From: JACVRW01 sp963716215
Lineage (GTDB): Bacteria; Actinomycetota; Thermoleophilia; Solirubrobacterales; Thermoleophilaceae
DNA: 64,000 nucleotides
Assembly (NCBI GenBank): GCA_963716215.1
Contig: OY970298.1
Location: 2,790,001 to 2,854,000, forward strand
Reading direction: 5' to 3'
A model generated the notes under the pieces. The model was not told the origin of the DNA and made no database searches. It saw only the letters and a list, made by a program, of their open reading frames with translations. Of this stretch, positions 8,282-16,487 are shown in pieces; position 1 is the first letter of the stretch; each line of letters starts with the position of its first letter. The position numbers and the translations under genes are program-made.

Positions 8282-9470
8282 GCCCGATCGACGGATCGAT
8301 GTACTCGTTCGTGTGGACGTCCTCGGCCGTCAGGCCCTTCTTGATCGGAGTCCCGCGCTCGGCGAACACCGGCGCGAGCTGCTCGTCGATGACGCGCTGC
8401 ACCCGCTCCTGGTCGAAGTCGCCGACCGTGTCGTTGGGCCCGTTCGAGATGATCTTCTCGTCGAGCATCGTCTTGACGGCGTACTCGTTGCCCTCGGGCG
8501 TGAGCGGCACGGGCACCTTCATCTCGTCCGACAACCGGATGAGCGCATCGTTCGTCGGCTCGGGGTCCTCGACGTAGCTGACGATCGCCTGCTGGACCAT
8601 CGGCACGACCTTCTCGAGACACTCCGGGTAGTCCTTGATCGTGTCGGGCCGGACGGCGAGGTTCTCCGGATAGATCTCGTAGCCGGCGTCGTTGATGAGC
8701 AGGTAGTCCACCGGCCTGCCCCACTGACGGATGTCGTTTTCGTAGCGGTAGGGCTCGTTGCTGGCGTAGCCCTGGATCACGAGCTTGCCGGCCTCCGTGA
8801 TGAAGCGCGCCGGCGACCCGTCAAAGGAGGAGTCCACCTGGTCCTCGCGCAGGATGCCCTCGTGAAGCAGATAGTCCATGAACGGAAGGCCCTCGAAGTA
8901 CAGGACCTTGGCCTCGGACTTGCCGATGTCGGCGATCGCTTCGAAGTCGTACGTCTCGGGGTCGAACATCAGCACCTGCGGGTTGATGTCGAGCGTCGCG
9001 ATTACCGAGACGGTGGGCTGCTTCGCATAGTTCTGGACCTGCTCGTCGGTCGGCATGAAGCCGAAGAACACGTCGGGGTCCTTGTACATCGTCGCGGTGA
9101 ACGGGGCGAAGCCGGTGTACGGACCGCCGGCCCGCACCTCGACGTCCACGCCGGTGTTCCCGAACGGCCCGGAGTAGCGCCCCCGGTTCGCGTCGACCGT
9201 CCCGTCGGGACCCACGAGCGAGTACGCCACCGCGCGCTCGGGAGTCGGGAACCAATCAGACTGAATCACGATCGTCGCAGGGCAGATGTCCTTGAGCACG
9301 CCCTTCGACTCAGCCGTGTTCCACGGCACCTCGGTGCTCGCCTGCTCAGTCGTGCTCGCCCCATCCTCGCTGCCGGCTTCGTCGTCGTCGCTCCCGCATG
9401 CTGCGAGTGCCAGCACGAGCCCGGCGGCGCATGCGCCGATCAGGGCCATGAACCGTCTCATTGCCACCAT
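8274..9470 (-). CDS. ABC transporter substrate-binding lipoprotein (SsuA/ThiY-like)
   Basis: Extracytoplasmic binding protein of a nitrate/sulfonate/pyrimidine-type ABC importer, about 398 aa. I place the start at the ATG at 9470, because GGAGAGG lies 2 nt upstream (GGAG ends 5 nt before it); ATG 9461 and an upstream start at 9506 are alternatives. The N-terminus is a lipoprotein signal: basic MRRF, a hydrophobic stretch, lipobox LAAC, then an acidic linker GSDDDEAGSED. The rest has the periplasmic-binding fold of the NMT1/SsuA group. Permease and ATPase genes lie immediately upstream. By context the cargo is a nucleobase-, hydantoin- or triazine-like ring compound. Confidence 0.88.
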   Translation of the reverse strand: MVAMRRFMALIGACAAGLVLALAACGSDDDEAGSEDGASTTEQASTEVPWNTAESKGVLKDICPATIVIQSDWFPTPERAVAYSLVGPDGTVDANRGRYSGPFGNTGVDVEVRAGGPYTGFAPFTATMYKDPDVFFGFMPTDEQVQNYAKQPTVSVIATLDINPQVLMFDPETYDFEAIADIGKSEAKVLYFEGLPFMDYLLHEGILREDQVDSSFDGSPARFITEAGKLVIQGYASNEPYRYENDIRQWGRPVDYLLINDAGYEIYPENLAVRPDTIKDYPECLEKVVPMVQQAIVSYVEDPEPTNDALIRLSDEMKVPVPLTPEGNEYAVKTMLDEKIISNGPNDTVGDFDQERVQRVIDEQLAPVFAERGTPIKKGLTAEDVHTNEYIDPSIGLD

Positions 9471-9509
9471 CACCTCTCCGTTCATTTGCCCTTTGCCAAT
9501 TTGCATGCC

Positions 9510-10322
9510 TCACTGCCGAGCGGACTCGTGCCAGGCGCCCAGCACGCGCTGGCTGAGTAACCCAAACGCCCAGAAGACGACCAGGCCAAGGAGCGACGAC
9601 AGGAAGATCGCCGCGAACAGCTGCTCGGTCTGTAGCCGCTGGGCATAGATGTCGAGCAGACGCCCGATCCCGGGCTCGCCCTGCCGGAAGAAGAAGTCAC
9701 CGACGATCGCGCCGATGACCGCCAGCCCGGCGGAGATCCGGAACCCTGTGAAGATCGCCGGAAGCGCGGCGGGCAACTCGAGGCGCCACAGCCGGGCCAG
9801 CCGCCCGGCCCCGCCGAGCGTGAATAGATCGTGGTAGCCGACCGCCACCGACTTCACCCCGAACAGCGTGTTCGTGATGATCGGGAAGAGCGAGAACATC
9901 ACCACCACCGTCACCCGGCTCTCGAAGTCGAAGCCGAACCAGAAGCCGATCAGCGGCACCAGCGCCAGGACCGGGATGGTCTGGAGCACGACCGCGTAGG
10001 GATAGAACGAGTTCTCGATCCACCGGGCCTGGCTCATCACGACGCCCACCAAAACGCCCAGCACGATCGAGATCGCCAGGCCGACGAGGGCGACGATGGT
10101 CGTCGACCACAGGCCGTCGAGCACCTCGGACAGGTTGCGCTGGTCGAGGAACCCGAACTCGACCACCTCCTGGGGCGGTGGCAGCAGAAATCTCCGCCGG
10201 GGGTCGAGCAACACGTAGCTGACCAGGAACCACACCCCGATGAACACCGCGAAGACGAGCAAGGGCTGCCACGCCTGCCGCAGCGCCCTGACCGCCCTCG
10301 GCCGTTGCCGAGCCGCGCTCAT
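9510..10322 (-). CDS. ABC transporter permease (SsuC/ThiX-like)
   Basis: 270-aa inner-membrane permease of the BPD_transp_1 family. Several hydrophobic segments are visible (LLVFAVFIGVWFLVSYVLL near residues 20-38, then TIVALVGLAISIVLGVLVGVV). The EAA-type loop that docks the ATPase is in the stretch around GGAGRLARLWRLELPAALP. Its ATG at 10322 overlaps the ATPase stop by 4 nt (ATGA). It forms one importer with the ATPase upstream and the lipoprotein downstream. Family members move sulfonates, taurine, nitrate or pyrimidine precursors. Confidence 0.92.
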   Translation of the reverse strand: MSAARQRPRAVRALRQAWQPLLVFAVFIGVWFLVSYVLLDPRRRFLLPPPQEVVEFGFLDQRNLSEVLDGLWSTTIVALVGLAISIVLGVLVGVVMSQARWIENSFYPYAVVLQTIPVLALVPLIGFWFGFDFESRVTVVVMFSLFPIITNTLFGVKSVAVGYHDLFTLGGAGRLARLWRLELPAALPAIFTGFRISAGLAVIGAIVGDFFFRQGEPGIGRLLDIYAQRLQTEQLFAAIFLSSLLGLVVFWAFGLLSQRVLGAWHESARQ

Positions 10323-11113
10323 CCCTCACCTTCCCGCAGCAGCGTGGAGAGCCGGCCGGTGAGCTCGGCGAACGCCGGCTCGAACCGCAGCGTCGTCTCG
10401 CGCGGATACGGGAACGGGACCGCGACGTCGGCGAGGATGCGCCCGGGCCGCTCGGACATCACGATGACCCGCGAGGACAGGAACACCGCCTCCTGGATGG
10501 AGTGCGTGATGAACAGCCCACCGAACCGCTGCGCCTCGAACAGCCGTACGAGTTCGTCGTTGAGGCGCTCACGCGTGATCTGGTCGAGCGCTCCGAACGG
10601 CTCGTCGAACAGGAAGAGCCCCGGGGCCAGAGTGAGCGCGCGCGCGAGCGAGACGCGCATCCGCATGCCGCCCGACAGCGATGCCGGGTAGTGGTCCTGG
10701 AAGTCCTCCAACCCGACCAGCCGAATGGCGCTCGCGACCCGCTCGGCCCGCTCCGCCTTCGGGACCTTGCGGAGCTGCGCCATCAGCTCGACGTTGGTGC
10801 GGACCGTCCGCCATGGGAGCAGCGTCGCGTCCTGGAACACGTAGCCAAGGCTGTCGCTGCCGACGACGACCCGACCGGACGTCGGCTGGGTCAGGCTGGA
10901 GGCGATGCGCAGCAGCGTCGACTTGCCGCAGCCGGACGGCCCAACGATCGAGACCATCTCGCCCGCCCGAGCTTCGAGCGTGATGTCGTGCAACGCCTCC
11001 GTGCCGTCGTCGAACCGCTTCGACACGGACTCGAAAGCAAGGATCGGCGCCGGAGCGACCGCCTCCACTGTTTCCCTCTCGGAGGAGATCTCGCTCGAGC
11101 CCATGGCGTTCAC
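10319..11113 (-). CDS. ABC transporter ATP-binding protein
   Basis: 264-aa nucleotide-binding subunit of the same importer (SsuB/TauB type). Walker A GPSGCGKSTLL near residues 58-68, signature LSGGMRMRVSLARAL near 144-158, Walker B LFLFDEPFGALD just after, and the H-loop in FITHSIQEAV are all intact. It is 46 nt downstream of the GntR gene and overlaps the permease start by 4 nt, so it is probably expressed from the GntR promoter. Confidence 0.95.
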   Translation of the reverse strand: MNAMGSSEISSERETVEAVAPAPILAFESVSKRFDDGTEALHDITLEARAGEMVSIVGPSGCGKSTLLRIASSLTQPTSGRVVVGSDSLGYVFQDATLLPWRTVRTNVELMAQLRKVPKAERAERVASAIRLVGLEDFQDHYPASLSGGMRMRVSLARALTLAPGLFLFDEPFGALDQITRERLNDELVRLFEAQRFGGLFITHSIQEAVFLSSRVIVMSERPGRILADVAVPFPYPRETTLRFEPAFAELTGRLSTLLREGEG

Positions 11114-11159
11114 GCGAGTAGGTCGCTCGACGCGGCCGTCGCCGCGTTCAAGCTGCCTC

Positions 11160-11840
11160 TCACGCCGCTCTCCCTCCGGCGCCCAGGTAGATCCGTGCGA
11201 GCGCCCGCGTCATCATCGTGCTGACGTTCGCCATGGCCTCGTTGATGTGCGCATTCATCAGCCGCGCCGCATGCTGCGCGTCCCGCTCGGCGATGGCCTC
11301 GACGATCTTGTCGTGCTCGGCCCGCGTGATCGCGATCCGCTCCTCACTCCCGAAATCGACCATCCGGATCACCCAGATGCGGTCGTTGATCTGAGCGAGC
11401 ATGCCGAGCAGGGACGCGTTGGCACTCAACTCCGCGACGCCTACGTGGAACCGAACGTCGGCGTGGTCGTAGCTCTCCTCGTCCCCTTCGGGGTTGGGGG
11501 CCGGTGTGTCCCATGACGTGTGCAGGGCCTCGATCGCCTCGTCGCTTGCGCGCTCGCAGGCCTGCGTCACGGCGGCGCACTCGATGGCCGCCCGCACGAG
11601 GTATATGTCCTCGAACTCACGGACGTTGAACTGGCGCACGAAGCGCCCGCCGTTCTCGGAGCTGACGAGGCCCTCGATCTCTAGGCGGCGCAGGGCATCG
11701 CGGATGGGCGTGCGGCTGACGCCATAGCGCTCCGACAACGCCTCCTCGCGCAGTCGCTCGCCGGGTTTGAAGTCGAACCGCGTGAGATCGCGCTTGAGCG
11801 CCTCGTAGGCGTCTTGGTTGCGAGAAGTCGGCTTGGTCAA
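11160..11840 (-). CDS. GntR-family (FCD domain) regulator
   Basis: 226-aa regulator. The N-terminal winged helix has the GntR signature LREEALSERYGVSRTPIRDAL (residues about 31-51) followed by RLEIEGLV. The C-terminal FadR-type FCD domain carries potential metal/ligand residues in DHADVRFHVGVAELSAN. It is the first gene of a leftward run of seven (GntR, ATPase, permease, binding protein, amidohydrolase, SDR, dihydropyrimidinase) with small gaps or overlaps. It is therefore the likely local repressor, sensing the imported compound or a metabolite. Tandem TCCAG repeats just upstream may be its operator. Confidence 0.93.
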   Translation of the reverse strand: MTKPTSRNQDAYEALKRDLTRFDFKPGERLREEALSERYGVSRTPIRDALRRLEIEGLVSSENGGRFVRQFNVREFEDIYLVRAAIECAAVTQACERASDEAIEALHTSWDTPAPNPEGDEESYDHADVRFHVGVAELSANASLLGMLAQINDRIWVIRMVDFGSEERIAITRAEHDKIVEAIAERDAQHAARLMNAHINEAMANVSTMMTRALARIYLGAGGRAA

Positions 11841-11850
11841 CGGGTGAGGA

Positions 11851-11879
11851 TCCAGAATTGTGTCCAGCTTTGTATCCAG
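11851..11879. promoter_or_regulatory. Triple TCCAG repeat, possible GntR operator
   Basis: Three TCCAG units start at 11851, 11863 and 11875, exactly 12 bp apart. The last two sit in ATTGTGTCCAG and TTTGTATCCAG, which partly match the TTGTATACAA-like sites of FCD-type GntR repressors. The array begins 11 nt upstream of the gntR ATG. Functional assignment is tentative. Confidence 0.35.
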
Positions 11880-11984
11880 ACTGCGCGAGGGCCAACCTAC
11901 ACAAACGCCGAAGCGACTGTCAACGTCCCGCTCAGCGCGTAGCGCCCGTTTCGCTCGCTAGCATCCGGTACCGGCATTCCGTTC

Positions 11985-13139
11985 ATGCCTTCGTTCGCCG
12001 ACACCGACCAGCCCGGCATGCAGTCTCGCCGCAGGGATCTGCTGTCCACCCTTGCCGAAGGGACGGCTGGTGTGGTCGGAGACGAGTTCCTCCGCAGCCT
12101 GGTCCGGCATGTCGCGCTGGCGTTCGACGCCAGGTTCGCCTTCGTCGCGGAGGCCAGCGACGCGAACGGAGAGCACGTGAGCGTGATCAGCGGCTGGTAC
12201 GACGGCGACTGGATGGACGAGCCGTTCGAGTACGACACCGGCGGGAAGCCGTGCGCGCTCGTCGTGGAGCATGCGGTCGTCGCGTTCCCGGAGGCGCTGA
12301 CGACGCGTTTCCCCGAGGCCAAGCCCGCGATCGACATGGGCCTCGAGAGCTACCTGGCGGTGTGCCTGCGCGCCGCCGACGCCACCCATCTCGGCCACAT
12401 GGCCGTGATGGACGCACGGCCGATGACGGCGGGGGACGATGACGTCGCGGCCATGCGCATCTTCGCCTCGCGAGCAGGCGCCGAGCTCGAGCGTCGTCAG
12501 CAGGCGGCCGCCCTGCGGCGCTCGCGCGCCCGTGTCATCGAAGCCGCCGACGCGGGACGCCGGCGTGTCGGCCGCGATCTGCACGACGGCGCGCAGCAGC
12601 GTCTCATGGCCGTCGGCAACCTGCTCCAGGTCGCTCGACGCAAGCTCGACGACGACCACGAGGCCGCCGCCGTCCTGGGCGCCGCCCACGCCGAGCTGGG
12701 AGCGGCCCACGCCGAGCTCCGCGATCTCGCGCGCGGGCTGCATCCCGTGGCGCTCTCCGAGCGGGGGCTCGCCCGCGCGCTCGAGGGGCTCGCGGCCGGT
12801 TGCCACACGCCGGTCACCGTCGACGTCCGCGCCGACGAGCTGCCGGAGCAGATCGAGCTCGCCGCTTACTTCCTCGTCAGCGAGTCGCTGACGAACGCGG
12901 GCAGGTACGCCGGCGCGAACTCGATCCAGATCCGTGTCGAGCGCGAGCGCGGCGCGCTGCTGGTCGAGATCGCCGACGACGGCCGTGGGGGCGCGGACGC
13001 CGCGGCCGGCACCGGACTGCACGGACTGGCCGACCGGATCGACGCGCTCGGTGGACGGTTCGACGTCCACAGCCCGCCCGGAGCCGGGACTCGCGTGAGC
13101 GCGAGGTTGCCGCTGACCGCCACCGACCCTGCTGGGTAG
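11985..13139 (+). CDS. Sensor histidine kinase, GAF + HisKA_3 (NarL/DesK type)
   Basis: 384-aa cytoplasmic kinase without obvious membrane segments. A GAF-like sensor domain occupies residues about 20-160. The dimerisation/phosphoacceptor helix follows, with GRDLHDGAQQRLMAVG (His about 201), and then a HATPase_c domain with SESLTNAGRYA (N box), DDGRGG and GTGLHGLADRI (G boxes). The helix contains two near-identical heptads, GAAHAEL-GAAHAEL, encoded by a 21-bp tandem duplication at about 12679-12720. No response regulator is adjacent, so it is an orphan. It is divergent from the GntR operon and 8 nt upstream of an alpha/beta hydrolase. Confidence 0.9.
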   Translation: MPSFADTDQPGMQSRRRDLLSTLAEGTAGVVGDEFLRSLVRHVALAFDARFAFVAEASDANGEHVSVISGWYDGDWMDEPFEYDTGGKPCALVVEHAVVAFPEALTTRFPEAKPAIDMGLESYLAVCLRAADATHLGHMAVMDARPMTAGDDDVAAMRIFASRAGAELERRQQAAALRRSRARVIEAADAGRRRVGRDLHDGAQQRLMAVGNLLQVARRKLDDDHEAAAVLGAAHAELGAAHAELRDLARGLHPVALSERGLARALEGLAAGCHTPVTVDVRADELPEQIELAAYFLVSESLTNAGRYAGANSIQIRVERERGALLVEIADDGRGGADAAAGTGLHGLADRIDALGGRFDVHSPPGAGTRVSARLPLTATDPAG

Positions 13140-13147
13140 GTTCGGCG

Positions 13148-13954
13148 GTGGAGGCCGTTCGGGTCAACGGGCTCGAGGTCGCCTATGAGCGCGCCGGCGA
13201 AGGACCTCCGCTGGTGCTTGTGCACGGCGCCGCGGGGGATTCCCGCATGTGGGGGCCACAGCTCGTCCTGGCCGACGAGTTCACCGTCGTCGCCTGGGAC
13301 GAGCCCGGGGCGGGCCGCTCCTCGGACGTGCCCGGGGACTTCGCGTTGGCGGACTACGCCGACTGCCTCGCCGCGCTGATCGGCGCGCTCGATCTCGGGC
13401 AAGCCCACGTGGCCGGTCTGTCCTGGGGCGGCACCGTGGCGCTGGAGCTGTACCGCCACCACCCCGAGCTGGTCGCGACCTTGCTGCTCGCCGACACCTA
13501 CGCCGGCTGGAAGGGGTCGCTGCCCGAGGGGGAGGTCCGCGCCCGCGTCGAGGGCCTTCGGCAGCTGCTCGCCGCGGCCGACCACGCGTTCGACCCCACG
13601 CTTCCGGGGCTGTTCGCCGGCGATCCGCCGGCCGAGTTCGTATCGCTGCTGGAAGCAATCGCCGCCGACGTTCGCCCCGACAGCATGAGGACGGCGCTGC
13701 TCGTGATGGCCGAGGCCGACCAGCGCGACCTGCTGCCCCGCATCGCTGTGCCGACCCTGCTGATCTGGGGGGAGCGGGACGCGCGCTCGCCGCTGAGCGT
13801 CGCGCGCCAGTTCGAGCACGCGGTCCCCGACACGACGCTCCTCGTCATCCCGGGCGTCGGGCACGTGAGCAACCTGGAGGCGCCAGAGCAGTTCAACGAC
13901 GCCGTCCGCGAGTTCTGCCGCACTCATCCCCCACGGAGGGCGCCAGCCGGATAG
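13148..13954 (+). CDS. Alpha/beta-fold hydrolase
   Basis: 268-aa serine hydrolase of the esterase/lactonase/C-C hydrolase type. I start it at GTG 13148, because homology-like sequence (VEAVRVNGLEVAYERAGEG) begins there; reading further upstream only gives a shadow of the kinase gene. Oxyanion/HG motif VHGAAGDSRMW is near residues 27-37. The nucleophile elbow is GLSWGG (about 91-96), the acid is in LLIWGERDARSPL, and the catalytic His is in IPGVGHVSNLE. It is 8 nt after the kinase stop and probably co-transcribed. Substrate unknown. Confidence 0.88.
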   Translation: MEAVRVNGLEVAYERAGEGPPLVLVHGAAGDSRMWGPQLVLADEFTVVAWDEPGAGRSSDVPGDFALADYADCLAALIGALDLGQAHVAGLSWGGTVALELYRHHPELVATLLLADTYAGWKGSLPEGEVRARVEGLRQLLAAADHAFDPTLPGLFAGDPPAEFVSLLEAIAADVRPDSMRTALLVMAEADQRDLLPRIAVPTLLIWGERDARSPLSVARQFEHAVPDTTLLVIPGVGHVSNLEAPEQFNDAVREFCRTHPPRRAPAG

Positions 13955-13986
13955 GTTCTGCTCACCGGCGACCGAGAGGAGCATCC

Positions 13987-14274
13987 GTGTACGCACGCGT
14001 AGTCAGGTTCACCGACGTGGATCCGGATCACCTGGCAGGGCGGTTGGAGGACGTCGAGGCGAGCGACGGACCCCCAGTGGACATCCCGGCCAAGGGCGTC
14101 CAAATCCTCCACGACCCGGATCAGCGCACCGCGGTGGTGATCCAGCTCTTCGAGACGGCCGATGACATGTCATCGGCGGAAGCCGCACTCGAGGCGATGG
14201 ACCCGGGGGAAACGCCGGGGACGCGCGCCTCGATCGACCGCTGCGAGATCAAGGCCGAGGTGGGACCTGGGTAA
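13987..14274 (+). CDS. Small ABM-like (dimeric alpha-beta barrel) protein
   Basis: 95-aa protein starting at GTG 13987 (VYARVVRFTDVDPDHLAGR), with GAGAGGAGC just upstream. The pattern of an ARV-type first strand, a helix, and a central TAVVIQLFETADDMSSAEAALEAM strand-helix matches the antibiotic-biosynthesis-monooxygenase-like ferredoxin fold used by small oxygenases and stress proteins. I do not see catalytic residues, so I assign only the fold. It follows the hydrolase by 32 nt and converges with the GFA gene. Confidence 0.7.
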   Translation: MYARVVRFTDVDPDHLAGRLEDVEASDGPPVDIPAKGVQILHDPDQRTAVVIQLFETADDMSSAEAALEAMDPGETPGTRASIDRCEIKAEVGPG

Positions 14275-14281
14275 GGCGCGC

Positions 14282-14698
14282 CTAGGCGCCCGGGACGGTC
14301 TCGAGCCGCGGGCGGCCCTCGACCTGCCCGACCCACGGCTGGGCCGAACGGCCCCACACCTCGACCTGCGGCTCGAGCCAACTCGTGTCGTCGAGCGTGC
14401 CGGCCTTGAGCCAGACGACCTCAGGGAAGGCCGGGCTCAGCGAGAAGATCGGCGACCCACACGCCGAGCAGAAGTTGCGCTCGGTCTCGCCACCGGACGC
14501 ATCCGCCGCCGTCTTGAACATGGCGAGGGTGTCGCCCTTCACCTCGAGCGCATCGGCCGGAAGGCCGACCACGATCGAGAAGGCCGTCCCCGTCTGGCGC
14601 TGGCACTCACCGCAGTGGCACACAGCCGTCGCCACCGGTTCCGCGTCGCACGAGTACGTGACGCTGCCGCACATGCAATGACCGTCGAGCTTGCCCAT
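14282..14698 (-). CDS. GFA-family (glutathione-dependent formaldehyde-activating-like) zinc protein
   Basis: 138-aa CENP-V/GFA family protein. The zinc-binding cysteines are clear: GHCMCGSVTYSC near residues 6-17, CHCGECQRQTG near 27-37, and NFCSACGSPIFS near 75-86. Family members bind two zincs. Despite the family name most have no proven role in formaldehyde oxidation, and actinobacteria usually lack glutathione, so the true function is open. Single gene between two rightward genes. Confidence 0.88.
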   Translation of the reverse strand: MGKLDGHCMCGSVTYSCDAEPVATAVCHCGECQRQTGTAFSIVVGLPADALEVKGDTLAMFKTAADASGGETERNFCSACGSPIFSLSPAFPEVVWLKAGTLDDTSWLEPQVEVWGRSAQPWVGQVEGRPRLETVPGA

Positions 14699-14743
14699 GC
14701 CGCCATCCTACGGGGCATGCACGGCGGCGCCAAAGGCCACTGA

Positions 14744-15169
14744 ATGGACAAGCGACAGCTCACGACCGGCGTGGCGAAGTACCTCGTCAACCCGCTCGTC
14801 CGAACGCTCTTTCGCGTGGGGGTCCCGGCGCCCGGCACGGCGATCCTCGAGACGGTCGGCCGCAAGTCGGGCCAGCCGCGGTTGACGCCGGTGACCAACG
14901 GCCTCGCCGGCGACACCTTCTGGATCGTCACGGAGCACGGACATCGCGCCAGCTACGTGCGCAACATCGAGGCCAACCCGCGCGTGCGCGTGAAGGTCGG
15001 GCAGCACTGGCGCTCCGGCACGGCCGCCGTGGTTCCCGGCGACGATCCGCGGGCGCGCCTGAAGGCGATCGCCCACGCCCGGCGCTCGGCTCGTATACAC
15101 ACCGCGACGGTGCGGCTGCTGCAGACCGAGCTGCTCACCCTCAGAATCGACCTCGACACCGACGCCTGA
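14744..15169 (+). CDS. F420-dependent nitroreductase/Ddn-like protein
   Basis: 141-aa protein of the deazaflavin-dependent nitroreductase family (Ddn/FDOR-B split beta-barrel). Family hallmarks are ETVGRKSGQPRLTPV near residues 41-55, then TEHGHRASYVRNIEANPRVRVKVGQ and a late ARLKAIAHARR helix. Such proteins use F420H2 to reduce quinones, nitro compounds or other activated substrates. It indicates that the host makes F420. A SnoaL-like gene follows 7 nt later on the same strand. Confidence 0.88.
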   Translation: MDKRQLTTGVAKYLVNPLVRTLFRVGVPAPGTAILETVGRKSGQPRLTPVTNGLAGDTFWIVTEHGHRASYVRNIEANPRVRVKVGQHWRSGTAAVVPGDDPRARLKAIAHARRSARIHTATVRLLQTELLTLRIDLDTDA

Positions 15170-15176
15170 CCGGGCC

Positions 15177-15559
15177 GTGTCGCAGGGCAACGTCGACATC
15201 GTGCGCCAGTTCGTGCTCCTCGAGCTCGAAGAGGCGCTGACATACGCCGATCCGGACATCATCTGGAACCCGGTCGAGGAGCCGCCGAGGCGAGGGCATG
15301 ACGCGGTCCGGGAGAACCTGGAGCGCTGGGAGAGCGGCTGGGAGGAGTACGAGGCGATCCCTGAGCAGTTCGTGACCACCGGCGACCGAGTCGTCGCGAC
15401 GGTCCATGTCCGAGGGCGCGCCGCGGGAGCGGGATCGAGGTCGACGCGTACCTCTACGAGGTCTACACGCTGCGCGACGGCAAGATCGTGCGCATGGACG
15501 AGTTCACCGAGCGAGTCGACGCCCTCGAAGCCGTTGGGCTCAGCTCGCCACCGCAGTGA
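15177..15559 (+). pseudogene. SnoaL/NTF2-like protein, frameshifted
   Basis: NTF2-fold protein broken by a one-base deletion. The first frame from GTG 15177 gives a normal N-terminus (MSQGNVDIVRQFVLLELEEA) up to VVATVHVRGR near 15417. The expected family ending, SGIEVDAYLYEVYTLRDGK and then ALEAVGLSS, continues in another frame from about 15423 to a TGA at 15557. Restoring one base in the GC run at about 15417-15425 rejoins them into about 128 aa, a normal length. It may be a real mutation or a sequence error. Its end overlaps the convergent methyltransferase by 20 nt. Confidence 0.75.
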
Positions 15560-16388
15560 GCGCCATGCCCGGAAGCTCTGTGCCTCCCTCTGTGCCGAAC
15601 GGGGCGAAGGCGGCGCTGAGTTGAGCCTTGAGGGCCTCCCGCTCGTCCTCTGACATTCCCCTGAGCGCCAGCGCCGCCGGCCCGCCGGTGTCCGTCACAT
15701 ATGCCGTGTAGTCGGCGATGTCGCGGAAGGTGAAGCGAACCGGGACCTGCTCGGTGCGCACGCTGGTGAAGCCGGCGCCGCCGAGCAGCGCCCGCGTCTG
15801 CTCCTCGTTCGCCATGGCGAACGGGCTCGGCGCCCCGGGTTCGGGTGGCGGCATATGCCCGCGCTCGACCAGGAGGCCGAACCCGATCGTGACCCACGGG
15901 TTGTGCTCGGGCGCGCCCCAGACGGCAAGTACGAGCCGCCCACCGGGGCGCAGCACGCGGCGAGTCTCGGCGAGCGCCGCGGCGGGATCGACCATCAGCA
16001 TGTACCCGAACCGGCAGAGCGCTCCGTCGACCGAGTCGGATTCGAGCTCGATGCGCTCGGCGTCCATCACCAGGTACTCCGCGTTCTCGACCTCGAGCTC
16101 GGCGCCGCGGCGGCGGGCCACATCGACCATCGCCGGGGAGAAGTCGGTCGAGATCAGCCGGCCCCGCTCGCCGGCAATCGCAACCGCTTCGAAGCCGGTG
16201 TCGCCAGCTCCGGCGGCAAGCTCGAGCAAGGTGTCGGCGGGCCGCGGCGCCAGCTCCTCGAGCATCCACTCCCGCACGGGGGCGATGGTCTGCTCGGTGC
16301 GCGCTCTCCAGCGCTCCCAACCCGGGGCGACCTTCTCAGCGATCTCGTAGATAGCGCGGCGGTGGTGGTCGGCGAGGGTCGAATCCAT
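15540..16388 (-). CDS. Class I SAM-dependent methyltransferase
   Basis: 282-aa methyltransferase of the UbiE/Methyltransf_11 group. The SAM-binding loop is LLELAAGAGDTGFEAVA (near residues 54-70), followed by the acidic end of beta-2 in STDFSPAMVDVARRRG and the motif VMDAERIELESDSVDGALCRFG. The later RRVLRPGGRLVLAVW strand is typical. Small-molecule substrate unknown. It is leftward and downstream of the LuxR regulator gene, separated by 94 nt that include a 16-bp palindrome. Confidence 0.88.
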   Translation of the reverse strand: MDSTLADHHRRAIYEIAEKVAPGWERWRARTEQTIAPVREWMLEELAPRPADTLLELAAGAGDTGFEAVAIAGERGRLISTDFSPAMVDVARRRGAELEVENAEYLVMDAERIELESDSVDGALCRFGYMLMVDPAAALAETRRVLRPGGRLVLAVWGAPEHNPWVTIGFGLLVERGHMPPPEPGAPSPFAMANEEQTRALLGGAGFTSVRTEQVPVRFTFRDIADYTAYVTDTGGPAALALRGMSEDEREALKAQLSAAFAPFGTEGGTELPGMALTAVAS

Positions 16389-16471
16389 ACACGCGACGCT
16401 ACGGAGCGGTCGGCATCGCCGCTACGGGCGAAACACCCAAATCGCGCAGCGATCCCGCGTGGGTAATCCTC

Positions 16472-16487
16472 TGTAGGCGCGCCTACA
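16472..16487. repeat. 16-bp perfect palindrome at a stop codon
   Basis: TGTAGGCGCGCCTACA is a perfect palindrome covering the stop codon of the LuxR-type gene, 84-99 nt upstream of the methyltransferase start. With no loop it is more like a protein-binding site than a terminator. The inner AGGCGCGCCTA also occurs at 14274-14284, between two convergent stop codons. Confidence 0.4.

Noticed and set aside
14282..14698. Genuine glutathione-dependent formaldehyde activation
   Set aside because: The family name is historical; no formaldehyde dehydrogenase is nearby and actinobacteria generally lack glutathione.
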